Below, one piece after another: positions 36,191-45,921 of a DNA stretch of 64,000 bases. Under the pieces are notes generated by a model. That model was not told where the DNA came from. It saw nothing but the letters and a program-made list of their open reading frames with translations, and ran no database searches. Every line of letters starts with the position of its first letter. The first letter of the stretch is position 1. The DNA is from CAZMGB01 sp964565775. Lineage in GTDB: Bacteria > Chloroflexota > Dehalococcoidia > DSTF01 > JALHUB01. The stretch spans positions 1-64,000 of the forward strand of contig CAZMGB010000007.1 in assembly GCA_964565775.1 (NCBI GenBank), written 5' to 3'. Position numbers and translations under genes: made by a program.

Positions 36191-37449
36191 CATCCGCCGA
36201 AGGAGCAGGCCAACGGCCTCAACGCCTTCCCCGGTTCGGCGGCGAGCCGCAGGAGATAGCGTCGGGTATCTGGATGGTGCCGGGCTTCGGGAACTGCACA
36301 CTGCTGCTCGCCGACGATGCGGTCGCCGTGGTCGACCCGGCGACGCCAGGGAACGGCCCCCGCGTACTCAGGGAGCTCCGCCAGCGCAGCCAGGCGCCCG
36401 TCCGATTCGTCGTCTACACCCACGGCCACGTCGACCACGCCTTCGGGACGGGCCCCCTGCTGGAGGAGGCCGCCCAGCGCGGCGACGCCCCTCCCCAGAT
36501 CGCCGGGCACGAGCGCGTGCTCGACCGGCTGGCGCGCTACCAGCGCCTCCGCGGCCAGCACGAGCACATAAACCGCATCCAGTTCGCCGTCCCGGCGGAC
36601 CGAGAAGTCTTCCCACGTGTCTACTATCCGCCCACTCTCACCTACCACGACCGCCTCTCCCTCCGCCTGGGCGACCTCACCCTGGAGTGCCGCCACGGCA
36701 TGGGTGAGACGGACGACGCCACCTGGGTCTGGGTGCCCGAACGCCGCACCATCATAGCGGGCGACTTCATCGTTGTGGGCTTCCCCAACATCGGCAACCC
36801 CTTCAAGGTGCAGCGATACGCCCTGGAATGGGCGGAGGCGCTGGAGGAGATGGCCGCCCTGGAGCCGGAGCACGTCATCCCCGGCCACGGCAATCCCCTC
36901 GACCGCGAAGGCGCCCAGGAGCTGCTGCTCGGGACTGCGCGAGCGCTGCGCTACCTGGAGGACGAGGTGGTGCGCCGGCTGAACGCCGGCCAGTGGCACG
37001 AGCAGATCCTGGAGGAGGTCGACGTGCCCGACGACCTGAAGGAGAAGCCGTACCTGGCGCCTATCTACGGCTGCCCGCGATTCGTCGTGCACGGCATCCT
37101 GCGCCGCTACAGCGGCTGGTACGACGGCAACGCCGGCAATCTCTTCCCCAGCACCCGCGCCGAGATCGGCGAGGAGGTGCTCGCCCTGGCGGGCGGCGCC
37201 GGCCCTCTTCTGGAGCGCGCCCGATCGCTGATGGAGGAGGGCGGCCCCCGAAACGTGCAGCGTGCCCTGCACCTGGTCGACTTCGTCCTCTTCGGCGAAG
37301 CCGGAGATGGGCCCCGCGCACGGGAGGCGCACGCTCTGAAGGCGGACCTCCTTCAGGCCCGCGGCGACGCCGAGCCCTCGTTCATCGCGCGCAACATCTT
37401 CCGCCTCGGCGCCGACCGCGAGCGGGAGGCGGCGTCCTCGGGGCCTTGA
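36187..37449 (+). CDS. Metallo-beta-lactamase-fold hydrolase (alkylsulfatase-like)
   Basis: A 420-aa protein. The zinc motif is THGHVDHAFG (about 79-88), further ligands lie in CRHGMGETDD, IAGDFIV and VIPGHGNP. After the MBL domain (to about 250) comes a helical region with RYSGWYDGNAGNLFPS, a dimerisation-type motif of SdsA1-like alkylsulfatases. It may hydrolyse alkyl sulfates or a CoA thioester. Translation is coupled to the upstream enoyl-CoA hydratase, pointing to an acyl-chain catabolic role. Confidence 0.85.
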   Translation: MTSAEGAGQRPQRLPRFGGEPQEIASGIWMVPGFGNCTLLLADDAVAVVDPATPGNGPRVLRELRQRSQAPVRFVVYTHGHVDHAFGTGPLLEEAAQRGDAPPQIAGHERVLDRLARYQRLRGQHEHINRIQFAVPADREVFPRVYYPPTLTYHDRLSLRLGDLTLECRHGMGETDDATWVWVPERRTIIAGDFIVVGFPNIGNPFKVQRYALEWAEALEEMAALEPEHVIPGHGNPLDREGAQELLLGTARALRYLEDEVVRRLNAGQWHEQILEEVDVPDDLKEKPYLAPIYGCPRFVVHGILRRYSGWYDGNAGNLFPSTRAEIGEEVLALAGGAGPLLERARSLMEEGGPRNVQRALHLVDFVLFGEAGDGPRAREAHALKADLLQARGDAEPSFIARNIFRLGADREREAASSGP

Positions 37450-37558
37450 CAGCTCCCGCCGCAGGGGCAAGACAGCCGGAGCTCAGCTCCCTGCTCGAAG
37501 ACAGGCACGGCGGCCTGGCGGCGCGGCGGGACAAGCGTTACTACGTATACACTGCGTG

Positions 37559-37753
37559 ATGGCCAAACCAAAGAAGAGGAAAGAGCCGCTGCCGCCCCAC
37601 GTCCGGCATTACCGGACCACCTGCCCCGCGTGCGGTCGCACCTACTACGGCAATTTCCCGATGTGGGTGCAGATCGGGCCGTTCCCCTGTATATGCGGCG
37701 CCACTGTCCCCGCGCCCAAGAACCAGCCGTCGGCCTGGGACGAGTGGCGCTAG
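37559..37753 (+). CDS. Small zinc-ribbon-like protein
   Basis: A 64-aa basic protein with C-P-A-C (TTCPACGRTY) and C-I-C (PFPCICGATV), likely one zinc site. TATACACT lies just before the start and no ribosome site is seen, so a leaderless mRNA is possible. It ends 4 bp before the convergent hydratase gene. Function unknown. Confidence 0.6.
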   Translation: MAKPKKRKEPLPPHVRHYRTTCPACGRTYYGNFPMWVQIGPFPCICGATVPAPKNQPSAWDEWR

Positions 37754-37756
37754 CCG

Positions 37757-38563
37757 CTACACGTCCTGCTTGAACTTGGGCCTGCGCTTCTCGGCGAAGG
37801 CGAGCGGGCCTTCGTAGAAGTCGTGCATCGAGAGGAGCGTCTGAAAGAGGGCGCACTCCAGCCGGAAGCCCTCCTCCAGCGGCGTGCCGATGCCGCGCAT
37901 GACGGCTTCCTTGTCGGTACGGATAGCGCCCTGGGGCAGCTCGCAGATCGCCTCCGCCAGCTCTGTCGCACGCGCCATCACCTTCTCCTTCGGCACGATC
38001 TCGTTCACCAGCCCGATGCGGTAGGCCTCCTCGACGTCGATGCGGCGGCCGGTGATGATGAGCTCCAGCGCCCGCCCGAGGCCGACGACGCGGGGCAGCC
38101 GCTGGGTGCCGCCGTCGGCGAGGCCAACGTTCCAGCGCCGGTTGAGGACACCGAACTCGGCATGCTCAGCGGCGATGCGGATGTCGGCGCAGCAGGCGAT
38201 CTCCAGCCCTCCGGCGAAGCAGTAGCCGTTGACGGCGGCGATGATGGGCTTGAAGATATCGGCCTTGCGGGTGTAGCCCATGTAGCCGGGGCCCCCATAG
38301 GCCATGCGTCGCTCGCGGTCCGGAGAGCGGGCCGCACCGGGCGTCCCGACCATCGCGGCCGACTTCAGGTCGGCGCCGGCGCAGAACGCCCGGTCGCCGG
38401 CGCCCGTTATGACGGCGACGAAGACGTTCTCGTCATCGCGGAAGTCCTCCCAGGCGCGAACCAGTTCTGCTGCGGTGGCGGCGTCGACGCAGTTCATGAC
38501 GTCGGGCCGGTTGATGGTGACGTAGGCCACCCGGTTCCGCTTCTCGTAGAGCACCGTGGACAT
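37757..38563 (-). CDS. Enoyl-CoA hydratase/isomerase family protein
   Basis: A 268-aa crotonase with GAGDRAFCAGADLKSA, AVNGYCFAGGLEIACCADIRIA and NVGLADGGTQRLPRVVG. The position of the second catalytic glutamate is aspartate-containing (L-A-D-G-G-T-Q), so activity may differ from simple hydration. GAGGAGAAG precedes the ATG at 38563; a longer frame upstream is not family-like. It is the third crotonase in the window. Confidence 0.87.
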   Translation of the reverse strand: MSTVLYEKRNRVAYVTINRPDVMNCVDAATAAELVRAWEDFRDDENVFVAVITGAGDRAFCAGADLKSAAMVGTPGAARSPDRERRMAYGGPGYMGYTRKADIFKPIIAAVNGYCFAGGLEIACCADIRIAAEHAEFGVLNRRWNVGLADGGTQRLPRVVGLGRALELIITGRRIDVEEAYRIGLVNEIVPKEKVMARATELAEAICELPQGAIRTDKEAVMRGIGTPLEEGFRLECALFQTLLSMHDFYEGPLAFAEKRRPKFKQDV

Positions 38564-38789
38564 CTTCTCCTCCTCAGCCGAAGCCAGCGCGAGCTGCCGT
38601 TTTGGCCATGATACAGGGCCACCGGCAGCCGTCAAAGGCGGCGGGCCCGTGCGCCTCCGTGGAATATCGAGCCTGAGGCCGGCGGAGAGGCGAGACCGGC
38701 CCAAAGCAACGAGTATGGTAATTCTTGCGGGAGCATCCTACAATATGAGAGCAGGACGGAAGGTCAGTACCCCAGAGAGGCGGGAAGGT

Positions 38790-39500
38790 ATGGCTGTAGT
38801 CACGATTGCCGGATCTCAGGGCAGCGGGGCCAGAGACGTCGCTGCGCTCGCCGCCTCCCGACTGGGAATGGACTATGTCGACCGTGAGATCCTGATCGAG
38901 GCCTCCCGAACCCTCGGAGTCGGCATGGAGGAGGTCGAGCGACGAGACGAGCGGCCTCCGACCTTCGGCGAGAGGCTGGCCAGCCTTCTACGCAACTTCC
39001 TCGAGCGCTCGGCGACGGCCGGCGCGGGCGATCCCCTGATGGGCGGCGGCGGCCTCGAGATGCTCCTCGCCCGCACCTACGGCGAAGCCGCATCGCTGCC
39101 GGCGACCAGCGAAGACGAACTGGACGAGACGAAGTACATCTCGATCATATCAGCTATCATCCTCGACCTGGCCGAAAAGGGCGGGGTCGTCATCGTCGGC
39201 CGGGGCAGCCAGATCATCCTCAGAGACTGGCCGGCCACCCTTCACGCCTACGTCACGGCGCCGCTCGACGTGCGCATCGAGCGCACCGCCAAACGCGACG
39301 GCGTCTCACCCGACGAGGCGGCGAAGACCGTGCACGAGAGCGACAAGAACAGACTCGACTTCTACCACAGGTTCTTCAAGATCGATGTCGACGACCCCCG
39401 CCTCTATGACCTCGTCGTGAATACGGCCAAACTGTCCTACGACGCAGCGGCCGGCCTGATCGCGGCCGCCGCCCGCTCGAGGGAGCCGTCGCCCGGCTAG
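38790..39500 (+). CDS. Cytidylate kinase-like family protein
   Basis: A 236-aa P-loop protein. The N-terminal loop is atypical, TIAGSQGSGARDVAALAA, where GSGARD stands for the usual G-x4-G-K-S/T. Later VVIVGRGSQIIL and RIERTAKRDGVSPDEA then DKNRLDFYHRFFKIDVDDPRLYDLVVNT match the 'cytidylate kinase 2' family (PF13189). Nucleotide kinase activity is assumed from family only. The ATG has GGGAAGG upstream. plsY follows after 15 bp. Confidence 0.8.
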   Translation: MAVVTIAGSQGSGARDVAALAASRLGMDYVDREILIEASRTLGVGMEEVERRDERPPTFGERLASLLRNFLERSATAGAGDPLMGGGGLEMLLARTYGEAASLPATSEDELDETKYISIISAIILDLAEKGGVVIVGRGSQIILRDWPATLHAYVTAPLDVRIERTAKRDGVSPDEAAKTVHESDKNRLDFYHRFFKIDVDDPRLYDLVVNTAKLSYDAAAGLIAAAARSREPSPG

Positions 39501-39515
39501 CTGGAGGCCCGCACC

Positions 39516-40202
39516 GTGCTAGAAGTGGTTCTCGTCACGCTGGGCTCCTACCTTATCGGCTCCATCCCGGTAGCCTTCATCAGCGGCCGTCTCCTCAAGG
39601 GCATCGACATCCGCGAGCACGGCAGCACCAACGTGGGCGCCTCCAACGTGTGGCAGTCGGTGGCCCACTGGGCGGTCGTGCCGGTGGGCCTCCTCGAGAT
39701 CGCGCAGGGGATGGCGGGCATCCTCATCGCCAGGGGCCTCGGCCAGGACATAGAAGTGCAGGTGCTGGCGGGGCTGGCAGCAATCGTCGGCCACAACTGG
39801 TCCGTCTGCCTGCTGTTCACCGGTGGGAGAGGGGTGGGGGCCTCCATTGGCTTCATGCTGGTGCTCTCGCCGGTAGCGCTGGTCGTCTTTACGGCGATCT
39901 CTTTGCTGGGCGTCGCTCTCCGCACCATACCTGTCGCGACCGGCCTTGGCCTGACGCTCTCGCCGCTGGCCGCCCTCGCGGCGGGCCAGTCCGCACCCAT
40001 CGTCGTCGGTTGCATAGCAGTGGCCGCCATCGTCCTCACCAAGAGACTTCTGACGAACCGCATTGCCGTCCCCGAGGGCCCCGACTGGAAGGACGTGCTC
40101 CTCAACCGCCTTCTCTTCGACCGCGACGTGCGCGACCGCGACGCGTGGGTGCGCCGCCCGCCTCAAAACGGCGAGCAGCCGTTCGGGAAACGCTCTCAGT
40201 AG
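39516..40202 (+). CDS. plsY: Glycerol-3-phosphate acyltransferase
   Basis: A 228-aa multi-pass membrane enzyme that transfers acyl groups from acyl phosphate to glycerol-3-phosphate, starting phospholipid synthesis. The three PlsY motifs are visible: SYLIGSIPVAFISGRL, REHGSTNVGASNVWQ and GHNWSVCLLFTGGRGVGAS. A hydrophilic C-terminal tail of about 45 residues is longer than usual. GTG start 15 bp after the kinase-like gene. plsX is not in the window. Confidence 0.93.
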   Translation: MLEVVLVTLGSYLIGSIPVAFISGRLLKGIDIREHGSTNVGASNVWQSVAHWAVVPVGLLEIAQGMAGILIARGLGQDIEVQVLAGLAAIVGHNWSVCLLFTGGRGVGASIGFMLVLSPVALVVFTAISLLGVALRTIPVATGLGLTLSPLAALAAGQSAPIVVGCIAVAAIVLTKRLLTNRIAVPEGPDWKDVLLNRLLFDRDVRDRDAWVRRPPQNGEQPFGKRSQ

Positions 40203-40308
40203 GCGCACCAGCACCTCATCCGTCTCTCGCAGGTCGATCTGCCACCCGCTCCTACGTGCGGCGTTGCGTCTCCCAGAGCGAAGGTCACGTTGAGGATGGG
40301 GCGATGAG

Positions 40309-40998
40309 CTACGGGGCCTCAGCGGCGGAGGCCCCCTGAAGCGGCGGCATCTGGCCCCATCGGTCCTGGTAGATTCTCCGCAGTCCTTCGAACCGCTGCC
40401 GATATGAGCTGGCCAGTATGGAGGGGGTAGTCATCACCACGGCGTCCTCGTGATCGTCCGTGTAGTAGCGGCGACGCACGCCCACGCGCTTGAAGCCGTA
40501 CTTCTCGTACATGGCCAGCGCCGCCCGGTTGGAGGCGCGGCACTCCAGGGTGACTGCCTCCTGCCGGTACTCGATGGCCTGCTCGATGGAAGCGATCAGG
40601 AGCAGCTCGCCGATGCCGCGGCGGCGATGGGACTCGCGCACAGCGATGGTGACGATGTGGGCCTCATCGACCATGAGCCAGAGGCCCATGAAGCCGACGA
40701 TGAGGTCGCGCGTGGGCGGGGCGTCGGGCTCTACCCGAAAGATGCGACGCAGCACCTGCCGCCAGGTCGCCGGTCTCGCCGTCTCGCCGCGTCCCGCGCT
40801 CTCCTCATCAGCGGCAGAGCGGGGGCGCTCGCCCTCCTCCAGCACAACCAGATAGCGGGCGAGACGGTTACGCAGCTCCTTCTTGTAGGTGGTCTGAGGC
40901 CACATTGAAGGGAAGGACTCCCGTTCGATATCCGTCACCTGAGGGATATCGCCGGGGACCATGGGCCGTATCAGGTAGCGAACGGCGGTAGTGGCCAT
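40309..40998 (-). CDS. RimI-like N-acetyltransferase
   Basis: A 229-aa GNAT. The start IRPMVPGDIPQVTDIERESFPSMW and the core IVTIAVRESHRRRGIGELLL, then LECRASNRAALAMYEKYGFKRVGVRRRYY, are typical of RimI, which acetylates the N-terminal alanine of ribosomal protein S18. A charged insert (about 55-95) is not normal for RimI. The coding end overlaps a GGGGCCTC/GAGGCCCC hairpin at 40313-40335. Start ATG at 40998. Confidence 0.85.
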   Translation of the reverse strand: MATTAVRYLIRPMVPGDIPQVTDIERESFPSMWPQTTYKKELRNRLARYLVVLEEGERPRSAADEESAGRGETARPATWRQVLRRIFRVEPDAPPTRDLIVGFMGLWLMVDEAHIVTIAVRESHRRRGIGELLLIASIEQAIEYRQEAVTLECRASNRAALAMYEKYGFKRVGVRRRYYTDDHEDAVVMTTPSILASSYRQRFEGLRRIYQDRWGQMPPLQGASAAEAP

Positions 40999-41134
40999 TG
41001 AGACGAAGGGCTCGACGCCAGCAGGCCCCTAGATTCTAGCACAACGCCGCGGTTCAGCCGATGGCCTCACTGGCGGCGCATACTCTCGCGCATCACTCAT
41101 AGAATGCCGTCTCAGCGGAAAGCTCCCGTCTTTG

Positions 41135-41164
41135 TTTACGTTAGCGTTAAAGATAAGGTACAAT
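41135..41164 (+). promoter_or_regulatory. Possible promoter of the ABC exporter operon
   Basis: TTTACG (41135-41140) and TACAAT (41159-41164) lie 18 bp apart in a short AT-rich stretch, about 95 bp before the first exporter gene. Confidence 0.5.
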
Positions 41165-41257
41165 ATGGCCGTCCCTGTGTCGGTGAAACGAGACGGGCCA
41201 TATCCCTGTGGCCCCCACCCGCCACCGTGTCGCCGACATGGTGGGCCAGGTAGGCCG

Positions 41258-43147
41258 ATGAAATCATCCTACGTGCTGCTAAGGCTGCTGAGCTTCCTGA
41301 GGCCACAAAAGCGACGGTTGCTCCTCGCCTTCGTCTGCGTCTTCGGCTCCGGCATCTTCGTGCTGGTGACGCCGCAGATGGTCCAGAGGGCCATCGACCA
41401 GGGACTGAAGGTTCAGCTCCAGGTCCTCGGCGACAAGGAGACCCACGTGGCGCTGGGCAGCACGAGCACTCTCATCTTCGCCGCCCTCGCCATCGTCGGC
41501 GCTGCGATCTTCAGGGGCATCTTTGCCTACGGCCAGACCTACATGGGCGAGTGGCTCTCCCAGCGCGTCGCCTACGACCTCCGCAACTCCATCTACGACC
41601 GCCTTCAGCGCCTGAGCTACGCCTACCACGACAAGGCTCAAACCGGTCAGCTCATGTCCCGCGCCACTCAGGACGTGGAGGGAGTCCGCTTCTTCATCAA
41701 CATGGGATTCCTGAGGTTGGTGTACGTCGTCGTCCTCCTCTTCGTCGTGCTGGCACTGATGCTGATGGACAACTGGCGTCTGGCCCTGGTGAGCTGGGCG
41801 TTTCTCCCGCTCATCGGCTGGCGCTCCATCGCCGTGGCGCTGCGGCTGCGGCCCGTGTGGATGCGGGTCCAGGACGGCTTAGCCCGCCTGGGCACCGTCC
41901 TTCAGGAGAACCTGACCGGCGTGCGGGTCGTGAAAGCCTTCTCCCGCGAGCAGTACGAAAGCGAGAAGTTCAACGTCGAGGCACTGGCGCTGTTCAACGA
42001 CTCCTACGAGACGAACCGCCAGCTTGCGATCAACGTGCCTCTCATGACGGCTCTCTGGGCTTGCGCCAGCGTGGCCACCATCTGGTTCGGTGGGCGCGAG
42101 ATAGTGGCGGGCCGTCTCACGCCCGGTGAGCTGGCGGCCTTCCAGCTCTATCTCACCCTCGTCCAAATGCCCGTTCGCGCTGTGGGCTGGATGGTGATGA
42201 TCGCGGCGCGCGCCCAGTCCTCCGGCGAACGCATTTATGAGATCCTCGACGCAGAGTCCGCCGTCAAGGAGAAGCCAGGCGCGGCGGCGCTGCAAGGCGT
42301 ACGGGGCGAAGTGCGCTTCGAGCAGGTTTCCTTCGGCTACGACAGCGTCAGCCCCGTCCTGCGCGACGTCGACTTCACGGCTCCCCCCGGCGCAGTCGTC
42401 GCCCTGCTCGGGCCCACGGGCAGCGGCAAGACCACGGTGGTCAACCTCATGCCCCGCTTTTACGACGTCACCGGCGGCCGCATAACCATCGACGGCGTGG
42501 ACATCCGCGACGTCTCGCTCGCCTCGCTCCGGCGGGCCATAGGCATCGTCCAGCAGGACGTGTTCCTGTTTTCGTCCACCATCAGCGAGAATATCGCTTA
42601 CGGGGCAGTCGAGGCCAGCAAGGAGGACATCGTAAGGGCAGCGAAGGCGGCCCGCATCCACGACTTCATCATGAGTCTGCCCGAAGGTTACGACACCTGG
42701 GTGGGCGAGCGCGGCATCACCCTCTCCGGCGGCCAGAAGCAGCGCGTCGCCATTGCCCGCACACTGCTGGTGGACCCGCCCATTCTCATTCTTGACGACT
42801 CCACCTCAAGCGTCGACACGGAGACGGAGTACCTCATCCAGCAGGCGCTTTCGGAGGTGATGCGGGGTCGTACGACGTTCATCATCGCCCAGAGGCTGCG
42901 GACGGTGAAGAACGCCGACCAGATCCTGGTACTGCGCGACGGCCGCGTCGTCGAGCAGGGGCGGCACGAGGAGCTCATCCGCGCCGGCGGCCACTACCGC
43001 GAGATCTACGACCTGGAGCTGCGCGATCAGGAGGAGGCGTTTGAGCGGGCCCGCCTGCCGGGCGGGCAGGCCCGAGCCACCGCCGGGGAAGCGCCGCGCC
43101 CGCAGGAGGAAGAGGTAACAGCAACGCCCCCTTCGGGCGGAGAATGA
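41258..43147 (+). CDS. ABC exporter, half-transporter with degenerate ATP site
   Basis: A 629-aa protein: six-helix membrane domain (about 1-330), then an ATPase domain with Walker A GPTGSGKTT, signature ITLSGGQKQR and Walker B ILILDDSTSSVD. The catalytic glutamate after Walker B is aspartate (D-D-S), the mark of the non-hydrolysing partner in heterodimeric exporters such as TM287/288 or BmrCD. The tail is repetitive and proline-rich. It pairs with the gene at 43211. The exported compound is unknown. Confidence 0.9.
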   Translation: MKSSYVLLRLLSFLRPQKRRLLLAFVCVFGSGIFVLVTPQMVQRAIDQGLKVQLQVLGDKETHVALGSTSTLIFAALAIVGAAIFRGIFAYGQTYMGEWLSQRVAYDLRNSIYDRLQRLSYAYHDKAQTGQLMSRATQDVEGVRFFINMGFLRLVYVVVLLFVVLALMLMDNWRLALVSWAFLPLIGWRSIAVALRLRPVWMRVQDGLARLGTVLQENLTGVRVVKAFSREQYESEKFNVEALALFNDSYETNRQLAINVPLMTALWACASVATIWFGGREIVAGRLTPGELAAFQLYLTLVQMPVRAVGWMVMIAARAQSSGERIYEILDAESAVKEKPGAAALQGVRGEVRFEQVSFGYDSVSPVLRDVDFTAPPGAVVALLGPTGSGKTTVVNLMPRFYDVTGGRITIDGVDIRDVSLASLRRAIGIVQQDVFLFSSTISENIAYGAVEASKEDIVRAAKAARIHDFIMSLPEGYDTWVGERGITLSGGQKQRVAIARTLLVDPPILILDDSTSSVDTETEYLIQQALSEVMRGRTTFIIAQRLRTVKNADQILVLRDGRVVEQGRHEELIRAGGHYREIYDLELRDQEEAFERARLPGGQARATAGEAPRPQEEEVTATPPSGGE

Positions 43148-43210
43148 GAACCATGCGACGGCGAGAATCGCAAGTAGCGACGGCATCGAAGGACGAGCCA
43201 GGGGACTAGC

Positions 43211-45166
43211 ATGGCATACTGGGGCGGCGGCGCGGCAGGCGGCTGGACCAGCGGGCCCGGAGGCGGGGCTCAGCGGCTGCGCCGCAGCATGGACGGCTGG
43301 GAGGACGACGAACTAGGCAAGGTCTACGACCACGGGGTCATGACCCGTCTCCTCCCGTACCTGCGGCCCCACAAGAAGCGCATGGCCCTCGCCGTGGTCT
43401 CCATGCTGGTATATGCCGCTACATCCTACGTACAGCCCCTCCTCATCGGTGTAGCGCTGAGCCACTTCATCGCCAGGGGCGACATGCGGGGCCTGAACCT
43501 GCTCGGCATCGCCTTCCTGGCCCTGGTCCTGGTGAGCTGGGGCGCCCAGTACGTGCAGCTCGCGACTACCGGCTATCTGGGCCAGCGAGTGCTCTATACG
43601 TTGCGGCAGGAGCTCTTCGACCACCTCCAGAAGCTCTCCCTCCGCTTCTACGACAACAACGAGGTAGGGCGCGTGATGTCGCGCATGACGAGCGACGTTA
43701 CGGTCATGCAGGAGCTGCTGACGTCGGGCGTCCTCACCATCCTCGCCGACATCGTAGGGCTGGGGCTCATCATATTCTTTCTGCTCATCCTGGACGTCCA
43801 GTTGGCCCTGCTCACCCTGTTGGTGGTGCCCATCCTGGTTGGCAGCATGATCCTCTGGCAGCAGCGGGCCCGTCGCGCCTTCATCCACGTGCGCCAGGCC
43901 ATCGCCATAGTTAACGCCAATCTCCAGGAGAACGTCTCCGGCGTGCGCGTCATCCAGAGCCTGTCGCGGGAGAGGGAGAACGTCCGCCGCTTCAAGGACA
44001 TCAACGCCGACAACCTGTCGGCCAATATCGAGGCAGGCCGGCTCCAGGCAGTGGTGATGCCTCTGGTGGAGGTGCTGTCGGCGGCCGCCACGGCCATCGT
44101 CATCATCGTCGGCGGCCAGCGCGTCCTCAGCGGCTCCCTCGACCCGGTCCTGGGCGTGGGCTTCATCCTTTCCTTCGCGCTCTACATCCAGCGCTTCTTC
44201 AACCCGATCCGTGACCTGGTGCTCCAGTACACGGCGCTCCAGCGGGCGATGGCCGGCGGCGCCCGCGTCTTTGAGGTGCTGGAGATGCAGCCTGATATCG
44301 TCGACGGCGAGGACGCGCAGGACCTGGAGGACATCAAGGGCGAGGTGATGTTCGACCACATGAGCTTCAGCTACGTGCCGGAGGTGGAGGTGCTCCACGA
44401 CATCAACCTGCATGTAAGGCCGGGCGAGACTATCGCCTTCGTGGGGCCTACCGGCGCCGGCAAGACGACGATGACCGCCCTCATCACCCGGTTCTACGAC
44501 GCCTCAAAGGGCCACGTGCTTATCGATGGGCGCGACATCAAGGACATCCGCCGCCAGTCGCTGACCCGCAGGGTCGGACTGGTGCTCCAGGACCCCTTCC
44601 TCTTCTCGGGCACCGTCGCCGACAACATCCGCTATGGACGGCTCGACGCCACCGACGCCGAGGTCGAGGAGGCAGCCCGGACCGTGGGCGCCCACGACTT
44701 CATCGTCCGCCTGGAGCAAGGCTACGACACGGTCCTCCAGGAGCGCGGCCAGAACCTGTCGGTCGGACAGCGGCAGCTCATCAGCTTCGCGCGGGCGGTG
44801 CTGGCGAATCCCCGCATTCTGATACTTGACGAGGCCACCGCGAACGTCGACACTCGCACCGAGGTGGTCATCCAGCAGGCCCTCAAACGGCTGCTCAAGG
44901 GCCGCACGTCCTTCGTCATCGCCCACCGGCTATCGACCATCCGCGGGGCCGAGCGCGTGGTCGTGATGGACGATGGCCGCATCGTCGAGACCGGCACGCA
45001 CGACGAGCTGCTGGCGAAGAATGGCCTGTACGCCAACCTCTACCGGATGACGTACCAGGAGCAGGGGGACGGTCACGAGCCGGCGCAGGAGCAGGAGGCC
45101 GGCCGCGCCTCAGCCGCCGCCGGAGACCGTCCCGGGACCGGACGACACCATCAGCACGGAGGCTGA
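43211..45166 (+). CDS. ABC exporter, half-transporter with canonical ATP site
   Basis: A 651-aa partner of the preceding protein. It has a glycine-rich N-terminus (MAYWGGGAAGGWTSGPGGG), six membrane helices, Walker A GPTGAGKTT, Walker B ILILDEATANVD with the proper glutamate, and a changed signature, LSVGQRQL. In heterodimeric exporters this subunit hydrolyses ATP. It starts about 60 bp after its partner, so they form an operon, with a small protein just behind. Confidence 0.9.
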   Translation: MAYWGGGAAGGWTSGPGGGAQRLRRSMDGWEDDELGKVYDHGVMTRLLPYLRPHKKRMALAVVSMLVYAATSYVQPLLIGVALSHFIARGDMRGLNLLGIAFLALVLVSWGAQYVQLATTGYLGQRVLYTLRQELFDHLQKLSLRFYDNNEVGRVMSRMTSDVTVMQELLTSGVLTILADIVGLGLIIFFLLILDVQLALLTLLVVPILVGSMILWQQRARRAFIHVRQAIAIVNANLQENVSGVRVIQSLSRERENVRRFKDINADNLSANIEAGRLQAVVMPLVEVLSAAATAIVIIVGGQRVLSGSLDPVLGVGFILSFALYIQRFFNPIRDLVLQYTALQRAMAGGARVFEVLEMQPDIVDGEDAQDLEDIKGEVMFDHMSFSYVPEVEVLHDINLHVRPGETIAFVGPTGAGKTTMTALITRFYDASKGHVLIDGRDIKDIRRQSLTRRVGLVLQDPFLFSGTVADNIRYGRLDATDAEVEEAARTVGAHDFIVRLEQGYDTVLQERGQNLSVGQRQLISFARAVLANPRILILDEATANVDTRTEVVIQQALKRLLKGRTSFVIAHRLSTIRGAERVVVMDDGRIVETGTHDELLAKNGLYANLYRMTYQEQGDGHEPAQEQEAGRASAAAGDRPGTGRHHQHGG

Positions 45167-45168
45167 CG

Positions 45169-45375
45169 GTGAAAGTAGAAATCTATGAGGCCGACCCCTT
45201 CACCCAGAAGCGAGAGAAGCTGCTCACCAGCCTCGACACGCACTATCGCTTCCAGAAAGGCGACGAGCTGTTCATCGAAGGCGGCGAGCGCCCCCTGAAG
45301 GTGAGGGTGATCTACGTCCAGGTGCGGATCAAGGGTGAAGAGCTGCGACAGGAGCTCCTCGCTCTGCGCATCTGA
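45169..45375 (+). CDS. Small hypothetical protein behind the exporter
   Basis: A 68-aa protein starting with GTG 2 nt after the exporter stop; GGAGGCTGACG supplies a ribosome site inside the end of that gene. The sequence (V-E-I-Y-E-A-D-P-F-T then strands with YVQVRIKGEEL) looks like a small beta-barrel or an SRPBCC-free single domain. No family recognised. Its coupling suggests a role linked to the transporter. Confidence 0.6.
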   Translation: MKVEIYEADPFTQKREKLLTSLDTHYRFQKGDELFIEGGERPLKVRVIYVQVRIKGEELRQELLALRI

Positions 45376-45396
45376 CCTCTGGGCCGCGGGGCTTCA

Positions 45397-45921
45397 CTAC
45401 GGTCCAGCGGGCGCCCAGGAAATCATCTCAGCGAGCTGCCCATTGACCGCGAAGAACTCCCTCTCACGGGCAAACGCGTTCCCCTCGCATACGGCATTCG
45501 CCCCGGTCATGGCCAGAAACCCCTTCAGCAGAATGGGGATGGCGTACTGCTCTTCTGCAGCCTTCGGCAGGTGAACGTTGCCCCGGATGCTAAACGGCGG
45601 CACGAAGACCACGGCGGGGAATACTCTCTTCTCCACATGATCGTATCTATAGCCTTCCGGGCCCCGCTGAGTCCCCTCATCCGCCGCCTCCACAGGGCTC
45701 GCGAACAGGATCTGCCCCTTCCTCAACAACAGAGTGCCCGCCGACTCTGTCGCGTCGGACGGGGAATGAAGGCTGCGAACCTCAACGTCGGCAAGCTCTA
45801 GAAATATGATGTCGGGGTTGTTGAGGAGGTCCAGAAGGCGGGCATAGCGCTCCAGCGCCGGACAGCGCGCCGCTATCAGGTGGTGCCGCGTGACGATCTC
45901 CAGAGATGACGACGGTGCCAT
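45397..45921 (-). CDS. Hypothetical protein, two beta-rich modules
   Basis: A 174-aa protein of unknown function. Two similar parts are visible: the first contains FLELADVEVRSL then LLLRKGQILFASP, the second VFVPPFSIRGNVHLPKAAEEQ then ISWAPAG. The second looks like a repeat of the small domain (DUF6812-type) found in Chloroflexota, but I cannot confirm this. The ATG at 45921 is preferred, with AAGG upstream. The region is less GC-rich than average. Confidence 0.5.
   Translation of the reverse strand: MAPSSSLEIVTRHHLIAARCPALERYARLLDLLNNPDIIFLELADVEVRSLHSPSDATESAGTLLLRKGQILFASPVEAADEGTQRGPEGYRYDHVEKRVFPAVVFVPPFSIRGNVHLPKAAEEQYAIPILLKGFLAMTGANAVCEGNAFAREREFFAVNGQLAEMISWAPAGP

Noticed and set aside
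40313..40335. Rho-independent terminator of the rimI-like gene
   Set aside because: The stem lies mostly inside the coding end and has no T-tract on either strand.
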